From Anthocerotibacter panamensis C109 (GTDB lineage: Bacteria; Cyanobacteriota; Cyanobacteriia; Gloeobacterales; Anthocerotibacteraceae), in contig NZ_CP062698.1 of NCBI RefSeq assembly GCF_018389385.1, positions 871,501 to 935,500 of the forward strand: a DNA stretch of 64,000 nt, read 5' to 3'. The notes beneath the pieces were generated by a model that was not told the origin of the DNA, made no database searches, and worked only from the letters and a program-made list of their open reading frames with translations. The position numbers and the translations under genes were made by a program. Below, one piece after another: positions 10,201 to 16,948 of this stretch (positions within the stretch are counted from its first letter, which is position 1; each line of letters begins with the position of its first letter).

Positions 10201-13200
10201 GTCGAGGACGGGCAGCTCCAGCATCAGGCGAGGCGCAATGACCTGCCGGGGTTGTTCATCGAACACTATAAATGTCGTGCGCAGGATTTCGTGGCGGCGG
10301 ATGATTTCGTTGAGGCTGGCATGCAGGGCGGCTTCATCAAGGATGCCATGCAGGTGAATGGTGACGGGGACATTGTAGGCGGCGCTGCCTGCTTGTAACT
10401 GGTCGAGCAACCAGAGCCGTTGCTGGCAGGAGGACAGGGGCAGGGCTCTATCCCCAACCACCGACACCACAGGCAAAACTGCCGTGGTCTGACCCTGTGC
10501 CCGCAACCCCCCGACGTACTGCGCGAGGTCTGCCACCGTGGGTCGGGTAAAGAACTGGTGTAAGGGGAGGTCTAGGCTAAAAATTTCACGCACCCGCGAA
10601 ATGACCTGGGTGGCTAAGAGCGAGTGTCCCCCCAGATGGAAGAAATTGTCCTGGATACCCACTTGAGTGCGCTTAAGTATTTCGGACCAGATATCGACCA
10701 GAATTTTTTCGACTGGGGTGCGCGGGGCGATATAGGGCTCCGGCTGGTCCGTGCGGTCTTGGTCGGGGGCCGGCAGGGCTTTGCGGTCCACTTTGCCATT
10801 GGGCGTCAGCGGTATGTGCGCTAGGGTCACGAAGGCTGCGGGAATCATGAATTCAGGTAAGCGGGTGCTTAGATACTGGCGCAGGGTATGACTGGTGAGT
10901 ACGGTACCTCCCTCCGGCACGATGTAGCTGACGAGCCGTTTAGATCTGGGCTGGTCTTCGCGGACCAGGACCACAGCTATGCGCACCTGCGGATGGCTGT
11001 GGAGCACACTCTCCACTTCACCTATCTCGATGCGGTAGCCCCGTATTTTTACCTGGGCATCCCAGCGACCTAGAAATTCAATCGTCCCATCCCCGAGATA
11101 CCGCACCCGGTCCCCAGTCTTGTACAACCGCGCTCCCACCACCGGACTAGAGATGAACTGCTGCGCGCTCAACTGCTCTTGGTTCAGGTACCCCAGCGCC
11201 AATCCCGCTCCCCCCACATACAACTCCCCAGCTATCCCCGCCGGCACCGGCTGCTGATAGCCATCCAAGATATATACCTGCGTGTTCGCAATCGGACGAC
11301 CTATCGGCACACTCCCTGGCATCTCCTTAAAGCTCCGCATCCGGTGACAGCACGCAAACGTCGTACTCTCCGTCGGACCATACCCATTGATGAGCACACG
11401 CTCTCCAGGCTGCTCCAACAGCCTGCGCACATGACCCACACTCAGCACATCCCCGCCCGCCAACACCTGCGCCACAGCGCTTAATGCTGCTAGCTGTGCA
11501 TCCACCATCAGATGAAAAAGTCCTGCTGTCAGCCACAAGGTCGTGATGGCGTAGGTCTGCAACGCTTGGGCCAACTCCTCCAACGAAGGGGTGGCAGCAG
11601 GCATCAGCACCAGACGTGCCCCGTTGAGTAGCGCCCCCCAGATCTCAAATGTCGAGGCGTCAAATGCCAAGGGCGCAAGCTGTAGAAAAACCTGCTGGGC
11701 GCTGAAGTCCGCGTAGTCCGTCTGACACACCAGGCGCACGACCGCACGATGGGGGGTCAAGACGCCTTTGGGCTTGCCGGTGGAGCCACTGGTGTACAGG
11801 ATATACGCGAGGCTGCAGCCGGTTTGCCCAGAGTCATGCACAGCATCGGGGTAGCGCGGCCAAGGCTCATCTAAGAGCACCTGAGGGACAGTCTCTGGCA
11901 CGAGTGCTTGGAGTGGGCGGACGGTCAGCACCAGGGTGACTGCGGCATCGGTGACCATGAAGCTCAGGCGCTCTGGCGGGAACTGGGGGTCCAGCGGGAC
12001 ATAGGCTGCGCCCGCCTTGAGGATGCCCAACAGGGCGATAATCATCTGGGGGCTGCGCGTGACACAGAGGCCCACCGGGGTGGCAGGGGTGACGCCGAGC
12101 GCTTGCAGGTGGCGGGCGAGGTGATTAGCTTGGTGGTCGAGGGCGCCGTAGGAGTGCTGCTGGGTACCAAAAACGAGGGCGATGGCCTCAGGGGCGCGGA
12201 GCACTTGGGCTTCAAACAGTTGATGGATAGTGGCATCTCGGGGATAGTCGGTCTGCGGGCCTTGACCGAGGGCGAGGAGGGCGGCGCGTTCTGGAGCAGG
12301 CAAGAGGGTCAGGGCATGGATGGGCTGGTCGGGGTGGTCGAGGGCGCTCTGGATAAGGGTGCTCAGGTGACCGGCGAGACGCTCTATTGTGGCTTGGGTG
12401 AAAAGGGCTGTGTTGTATTCAAGTTCCACCCGCACGTCACCGGTGAATAGCTCGACTATAGAGAAAGTCAGATCGAAGATGGCGTTGCCTGTGTCAAAGC
12501 GCAGGGGCTTGATCGTCAGACCAGGGGCTTTGAGGTCTGCTTCGGGGACCTGAGGGGCAAACACGACTTGGAAGAGGGGGGTATGGCTGAGGACGCGCTC
12601 GGGTTGGAGGTGTTCGACGAGTTGTTCAAACGGGATATCCTGATGGTCCAGCGCCTCCAGCGCTGTTTTACACACCCGTTGGAGTACCTGACGGAATGTG
12701 GGCTGCTCCCCCAGATCGGTGCGCAACACCAGCATGTTGACGAAGAAACCGACCAAGGGTTCAAGCTCGACTTGGTTGCGCTGGGCGGTGGGTGAGCCGA
12801 CTAGAATATCCTCTTGACCGGTGTAGCGGTGCAGCAACACCTTAATTACAGCGAGCAACGCCATGACGAGGGTTGCCCCTGAAGTCTGCGCCAGGGCTTT
12901 GAGGGCTGTGGTCAGCGCCTTGGGTAGAAAAAAAACATGGGTCGCCCCATCAAAAGTCTGTACGGGCGGGCGGGGATAGTCTGTGAGCAGGTCTAGGACT
13001 GTCGGGGCTCCGGCCAATTGTTGCTGCCAATAGTCCAACGCTTGCTGGAGCCGTTGGCTGGGTGGTCTACGGGCGAAGTCGGTATAGGTGATGGGCAAGG
13101 GGGGCAACAGGAGCGGTTCACCCTGGATAAAGGCGGTGTAGCCAGCGACCAGCTCCCGGATCAAAAGCCCCATCGACCAGCCGTCGCTGACAATATGGTG

Positions 13201-13635
13201 GATGGTCCAGAGCAGCAGATGGTCTTCCGGGCTAAAGCGGATCAGTTGGACCCTAAAAAGCGGTCCCACCGCCAGATCAAAAGGTTGTCGCGCCTCGATA
13301 TGGCCTAGGCGACGGGCTTCGTCCTCCCGCTCAGTAGGGGCTAGCGCCTGGAGATCTACTAGGGGTACTTCCAGGGTGACCGTAGGGGCAACGATTTGGA
13401 TGGGCAGGCTACCAGCAAAACGCGTCCTGAGTGCTCCGTGGCGTTTGATGAGCGCCTGCAAGCTTTCTTCCAGGGCCATGCGGTGCAGAGGACCGCTCAA
13501 GCGCCATGCCTCGCTGATGTTGTAGGCGGGGTTGCCGGGGTACAACTGGTCGAGGAACCACAGGCGTTGTTGGGCAGACGAGAGGGGGGCGCTTTCTTCT
13601 GCGTGTAGCGGGCTGGGGTGGGTAGAAGGGTTCAT
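7243..13635 (-). CDS. NRPS bimodule C-A(Val)-PCP-C-A(Ala)-PCP
   Basis: This 2130-residue protein holds two elongation modules. Module 1: C domain with HHIVSDG near residue 147; A domain with A3 near 615 and pocket D-A-F-W-L-G-G-T-F-K, a valine code; PCP Ser near 1004. Module 2: C domain with HHIVSDG near 1190; A domain with A3 near 1665 and pocket D-L-F-N-N-A-L-T-Y-K, a code known for alanine in cyanobacterial synthetases such as microcystin McyA; PCP Ser near 2045. Both C domains look LCL-type and there are no E domains, so L-Val and L-Ala are expected. The A1 segment 10981-12405 is almost identical to 1157-2582 in the terminal module. The C-terminus carries an LCDEEIRALL docking-like helix. 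ATGA overlaps link it to both neighbours. Confidence 0.95.
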   Translation of the reverse strand: MNPSTHPSPLHAEESAPLSSAQQRLWFLDQLYPGNPAYNISEAWRLSGPLHRMALEESLQALIKRHGALRTRFAGSLPIQIVAPTVTLEVPLVDLQALAPTEREDEARRLGHIEARQPFDLAVGPLFRVQLIRFSPEDHLLLWTIHHIVSDGWSMGLLIRELVAGYTAFIQGEPLLLPPLPITYTDFARRPPSQRLQQALDYWQQQLAGAPTVLDLLTDYPRPPVQTFDGATHVFFLPKALTTALKALAQTSGATLVMALLAVIKVLLHRYTGQEDILVGSPTAQRNQVELEPLVGFFVNMLVLRTDLGEQPTFRQVLQRVCKTALEALDHQDIPFEQLVEHLQPERVLSHTPLFQVVFAPQVPEADLKAPGLTIKPLRFDTGNAIFDLTFSIVELFTGDVRVELEYNTALFTQATIERLAGHLSTLIQSALDHPDQPIHALTLLPAPERAALLALGQGPQTDYPRDATIHQLFEAQVLRAPEAIALVFGTQQHSYGALDHQANHLARHLQALGVTPATPVGLCVTRSPQMIIALLGILKAGAAYVPLDPQFPPERLSFMVTDAAVTLVLTVRPLQALVPETVPQVLLDEPWPRYPDAVHDSGQTGCSLAYILYTSGSTGKPKGVLTPHRAVVRLVCQTDYADFSAQQVFLQLAPLAFDASTFEIWGALLNGARLVLMPAATPSLEELAQALQTYAITTLWLTAGLFHLMVDAQLAALSAVAQVLAGGDVLSVGHVRRLLEQPGERVLINGYGPTESTTFACCHRMRSFKEMPGSVPIGRPIANTQVYILDGYQQPVPAGIAGELYVGGAGLALGYLNQEQLSAQQFISSPVVGARLYKTGDRVRYLGDGTIEFLGRWDAQVKIRGYRIEIGEVESVLHSHPQVRIAVVLVREDQPRSKRLVSYIVPEGGTVLTSHTLRQYLSTRLPEFMIPAAFVTLAHIPLTPNGKVDRKALPAPDQDRTDQPEPYIAPRTPVEKILVDIWSEILKRTQVGIQDNFFHLGGHSLLATQVISRVREIFSLDLPLHQFFTRPTVADLAQYVGGLRAQGQTTAVLPVVSVVGDRALPLSSCQQRLWLLDQLQAGSAAYNVPVTIHLHGILDEAALHASLNEIIRRHEILRTTFIVFDEQPRQVIAPRLMLELPVLDLQALSQVQVTKMEAQQPFDLTRGPLLRAKLFRLAPTEQVLMLTMHHIVSDGWSIGVLIQELSALYAAYSQGQPSGLAPLTIQYADFAHWQQQWLRSAAFETQFAYWQAQLAGAPTALDLPTDYPRPPVQSYRGAAHRFLVPQMLAQGLKTLSQHEGATLFMTLLAVFKVLLYRYTSQEDLVVGSPIANRNRAELEPLIGFFVNTLVLRTDLSGEPTFREMLRRVRTMTLDAYDHQDLPFEKLVEHLQPERAMSYTPLFQVMFVLQNAPLSSCVTGGLTLIPGEIANETAKFDLTLEMVETAQGMTAVLEYSTDLFERATLERMAGHWLTLAAAVVADPDQPISTLPLLTCAEREQLLIHWNETRQDFPQDRCIHAYFEQQVERTPEAIALVWGEQSLTYRQLNEQANQLAHHLQTLGVGPEVPVGICLERSRQMVVGLLAILKAGGAYVPLDPNYPSERLRWMLEDAHVLLTQESLGERLPVTPARVVFLEQEATTFTQAPTNNPDIPLACENLAYVIYTSGSTGRPKGVAITHRSVSAFITWAGGVFTPEDLRAVLAATSICFDLSVFELFVPLSWGGTVVLAQNALDLPTLPSITLVNTVPSAMAELVNSGGVPPSVRTVNLAGEPLQRKLIDQIYQIPTVQHVFNLYGPSEDTTYSTFVRLERAETTVPTIGRPLANTRVYILDAHQQPVPIGIPAELHLGGDGLARGYLNRPDLTAQKFVPDPFTPDGRLYKTGDLARYRADGQIEFLGRLDFQVKIRGFRIELGEVEAALSAHPQVREGIVVAREDPLGAKSLVAYLTPLPGPGAAALRSFLQERLPEYMVPSAFVTLDHLPLTPNGKVDRKALPAPSRDRSELETRFVAPDTPVMEALTQIWQEVLQIERVGIQDNFFALGGHSLLATQVLSRARNTFQVELSLRSFFAEPTIAHLAQVIHQSQPIPQAIPRITARRDEDAVFEQLHQLCDEEIRALLEDILREEEVNP
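9404..9759. repeat. C-domain tract, copy 2 (356 bp)
   Basis: Partner of 6111-6466, inside the second C domain of the Val-Ala bimodule. Confidence 0.85.
10981..12405. repeat. A-domain tract, copy 2 (1425 bp)
   Basis: Partner of 1157-2582 at an offset of 9824 bases (9823 after the G run). This copy has six Gs at 11751-11756 and an intact reading frame, so it is the better guide to the ancestral sequence. Confidence 0.95.
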
Positions 13636-16600
13636 TGCGGTTTACTCTCTTCTGATCGGTTGCGCTGAAGCAGGCTTGTGACCTGGGTTTCGGGCAGGTC
13701 AGCTAGGGCTATGAGCAGTTGCGCCCGCTTTTCAATCCGCTTGCGCTGCGGGAGTTGGAGGAGCAGAGTACTCAATTGAGCCAGGGTCGGGGCTTCAAAA
13801 AACTGGTGCAGTAGCAGGGTGACCCCCAGGACTTCGCGCACGCGTGAGACCACCTGGGTGGCGAGTAGAGAGTGCCCGCCCAGCGCAAAGAAATCGTCCT
13901 GTAGACCAACTTCGGGACGCTTGAGGATCTCCGCCCAAATCTCGGCTAAGATTTGCTCGACGGGTGTTTGCGGGGCAACAAAACTGGCATCTATACGGCC
14001 CAACTCCGGCGCAGGTAGGGCTTTGCGGTCCACTTTGCCGTTGGGGGTCAGGGGCAGGGCCTCCAGGGGTACAAAGATAGAGGGAATCATATAATCCGGT
14101 AGCTGGGTCTTGAGAAACGTGCGCAGTTCGCTTGCCGGTAGCGCTACTGTCGCTACGAAGTAGGCCACCAAGTGGTCCTCTGTAGCCACCACGACACTAG
14201 CGGTGAGGTGGGGATGTTGGGCGAGCACCGCTTCGACTTCCCCCAATTCGATGCGAAAACCCCGGATCTTGACCTGGAAATCCAGCCGTCCCAAATATTC
14301 CAGGCTACTGTCTGCCCGGTAGCGTGCCCGGTCGCCGGTTTTGTAAAGCCGTGCCTTGGGGGTAAATGGGTCGGGAATAAACCGTTCCGCCGTGAGGTCC
14401 GGGCGCTTGAGGTAGCCGCGAGCCAGACCGAAACCGCCGATATACACCTCGCCTGCGATACCCACCGGGACCGGTTGTAGCTGAGGGTCGAGGACATAGA
14501 CCTGCGTATTGGGTAAAGGGTGGCCCAGGGTGACTGTCCCTGGAGTGACCCGCTGTATACTCGACCAGATGGTCGTCTCGGTCGGCCCATACAGGTTCCA
14601 CAGAGCACTTCCGCGGGCCAACAGTTGCTCGGCTAGGTCCGCAGTTAAGGCTTCCCCACCGCAGAGGATCTTGAGTCTCGGATGGCCCATCCACCCCGCT
14701 TGCACAAGCATCCGCCAAGTGGCTGGGGTCGCCTGCATCACGGTCACATCATGCATCGCTTGCTGTAACCAGACCGGGTCGGCAGCAGCCGGGGCGAGCA
14801 CGACCTGCGCCCCGGTAGTCAGCGGCAAGAGCAACTCCAAAGCAGCAATATCAAAGGACAAAGAGGTGACCGCAAGCAGGACATCTTCTGGGGTGAGCCC
14901 CGGCTCTATGCCCACGACCGTAAGGAAATGGACTACGCTGCGGTGTTGGATCTGCACGCCCTTGGGTCTGCCGGTGGAGCCACTGGTATAGATGACATAG
15001 GCGAGGTGCTCAGCGGTGACAGGGCTCGTGGGGTTATTGGTCGGCAGTAGGGCGATGGCTGCCTGATCCAGAAAGAACACAGGTGCCGGAGTCTGAGGTA
15101 GCCGCTCTAGCAAAGACTGCTCTGTGAGCAATAGGGCGATGTCCTCCAGCATGAGGCTCAACCGCTGTGTCGGGTAGTTGGGGTCGAGCGGGACATAGGC
15201 TCCCCCCGCCTTGAGGATGGCAAGGAGTCCCACCACCAATGCTGCGGAGCGCTCCAGGCAAAGACCCACCAGCACTTCGGGTCCGACGCCCCGGCTTTGG
15301 AGGGCGTGGGCCACCTGATTGGCTCGCTGGTTGAGTTCGCGATAGCGCAACGATTTTCCCGCAAAAACGAGGGCGACCGCGTCAGGCGTGCGTTCCACCT
15401 GAGCTTCAAAAAGCTGGTGGATGCAGCACTGGTCAGGAAATTCCATGGACATCCCACGACCGTTGCGCAGCAGGCGGTCGCGTTCTGTAGGGGTCAGCAG
15501 ATGGAGGCGGGTGATGGATTGGGTGGGACGGTCTACCGCATCCTGCGCCAGGGTGATGAAGTGCTCGGCCATCCGCATCACGGTTTCGCGGACCAGCAGA
15601 TCGGTGTTGTACTCGAATGCTCCAGTCAGCCCCTGAGCAGTCTCTAGCAAGGTGAGCGTCAGGTCGAACTTGGCGCTGTTCTGCTCGGGGAGCACCGGGC
15701 TAAAGGTCAGCCCAGGCAAGGCTTCGGCGGGCATCGGGGTATTTTGCAGGACAAACAGGACTTGAAAGAGCGGCGCATAGCTCATCGCCCGTTCTGGTTG
15801 CAGATGCTCGACCAGTTTTTCGAAGGGCAGGTCTTGATGGTCGTAGGCGTCGAGGGTCACACCCCGCACCCGCTGGAGCATCTCCCGGAAGGTCGGTTCG
15901 CCACTCAGGTCCGTCCTGAGGACTAAAGTATTGACGAAAAAGCCAATCAACGGCTCGATCTCGGCGCGGTTGCGGTTGGCGATGGGAGTCCCCACCAGGA
16001 TGTCTTCCTGGCTGGTGTAGCGGTAGAGCAACACTTTAAAGACCGCCAACAGCGTCATGAACAGGGTCACCCCTTCACGCTGACTGAGGGTTTTGAGCTG
16101 GGTGACTAAAGGCGCGGGGAGGGTAAAAGAATAGACGGCTCCCCGGTAGCGTTGTACGGGTGGGCGGGGGTAGTCGGTGGGCAGGGCAAGGAGCGCCGGG
16201 GCTCCAGCCAACTGTTTTTGCCAGTAACCGACTTGCTCCGCCAGGACTTCGCCGGTCAGCCAGTGCTGCTGCCAGTGGGCAAAGTCTGCGTATTGGAGGG
16301 TGAGTTCAGGCAGCGGTGAGGGTCGGCCTTGACTAAAGGCTCGGTAGAGGGTGGCGACTTCGTGGATGAGCACCCCGCTGGACCAATGGTCGCTGACAAT
16401 ATGGTGGACGGTGACCAGCAGGATATGGTCCGTGACGCCGAGGCGCAGGAGTTTGACCCGCAAGAGCGGCCCCTGGGCTAGATCAAAGGGCATTTCGGCT
16501 TCTTGGTTGAGCAGTCTGCGGGCTTGAGCTTCGCGCTCTTGAGGAGGGAGTGCCTGGAGGTCGGTGACAGGTAAAGGCAGGTCCAAGGATTTGGCGATGA

Positions 16601-16925
16601 CCTGGAGCGGTTGGCCCGCCACGGTCGGAAAGCTTGTGCGCAGAACTTCGTGGCGGTGGACTACTGCTTGCAGGCTTTGCTCCATTGCCGCGACCTCAAG
16701 GACTCCGAACAGGCGTATAGCGGCGGGAATGTTGTAGAGGGCGCTCTCGGGCAAAAGTTGGTGGAGGAACCACAACCGCTGTTGGGCGAAGGAAAGTGGC
16801 AATGCTCCATCGCGGGGCACCGGATGAATGCGGGAGACGGGGGACTCATCATTCTGTTGAGCTAGCCAGAGCGCCAGGAGTTCTTGTTGTTCCGGGGTCA
16901 AATCGACAAGCTGTTTGAGGTCCAT
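13632..16925 (-). CDS. NRPS module C-A(Gly)-PCP
   Basis: This 1097-residue module opens the continuous NRPS part of the operon. The N-terminus has a helical docking-like stretch (LTPEQQELLALWL). The C domain carries HHIVSDH near residue 177, a variant of HHxxxDG in which the Gly is His; the two His and the Asp are kept. The A domain has A3 near 652 and pocket D-I-L-Q-L-G-L-I-W-K, the known glycine code. The PCP Ser is near 1019. The start codon lies 23 nt after the stop of the glycosyltransferase-thioesterase gene, one of the few junctions here without overlap, and its ribosome-binding site is weak. It should add Gly to an upstream acyl or hydroxyacyl chain. A donor handed over from the A-KR-PCP protein at 19396-24732 is the obvious reading. 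Confidence 0.95.
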   Translation of the reverse strand: MDLKQLVDLTPEQQELLALWLAQQNDESPVSRIHPVPRDGALPLSFAQQRLWFLHQLLPESALYNIPAAIRLFGVLEVAAMEQSLQAVVHRHEVLRTSFPTVAGQPLQVIAKSLDLPLPVTDLQALPPQEREAQARRLLNQEAEMPFDLAQGPLLRVKLLRLGVTDHILLVTVHHIVSDHWSSGVLIHEVATLYRAFSQGRPSPLPELTLQYADFAHWQQHWLTGEVLAEQVGYWQKQLAGAPALLALPTDYPRPPVQRYRGAVYSFTLPAPLVTQLKTLSQREGVTLFMTLLAVFKVLLYRYTSQEDILVGTPIANRNRAEIEPLIGFFVNTLVLRTDLSGEPTFREMLQRVRGVTLDAYDHQDLPFEKLVEHLQPERAMSYAPLFQVLFVLQNTPMPAEALPGLTFSPVLPEQNSAKFDLTLTLLETAQGLTGAFEYNTDLLVRETVMRMAEHFITLAQDAVDRPTQSITRLHLLTPTERDRLLRNGRGMSMEFPDQCCIHQLFEAQVERTPDAVALVFAGKSLRYRELNQRANQVAHALQSRGVGPEVLVGLCLERSAALVVGLLAILKAGGAYVPLDPNYPTQRLSLMLEDIALLLTEQSLLERLPQTPAPVFFLDQAAIALLPTNNPTSPVTAEHLAYVIYTSGSTGRPKGVQIQHRSVVHFLTVVGIEPGLTPEDVLLAVTSLSFDIAALELLLPLTTGAQVVLAPAAADPVWLQQAMHDVTVMQATPATWRMLVQAGWMGHPRLKILCGGEALTADLAEQLLARGSALWNLYGPTETTIWSSIQRVTPGTVTLGHPLPNTQVYVLDPQLQPVPVGIAGEVYIGGFGLARGYLKRPDLTAERFIPDPFTPKARLYKTGDRARYRADSSLEYLGRLDFQVKIRGFRIELGEVEAVLAQHPHLTASVVVATEDHLVAYFVATVALPASELRTFLKTQLPDYMIPSIFVPLEALPLTPNGKVDRKALPAPELGRIDASFVAPQTPVEQILAEIWAEILKRPEVGLQDDFFALGGHSLLATQVVSRVREVLGVTLLLHQFFEAPTLAQLSTLLLQLPQRKRIEKRAQLLIALADLPETQVTSLLQRNRSEESKPQ

Positions 16926-16948
16926 AAGTATTTACCGGGGAAGGTACA

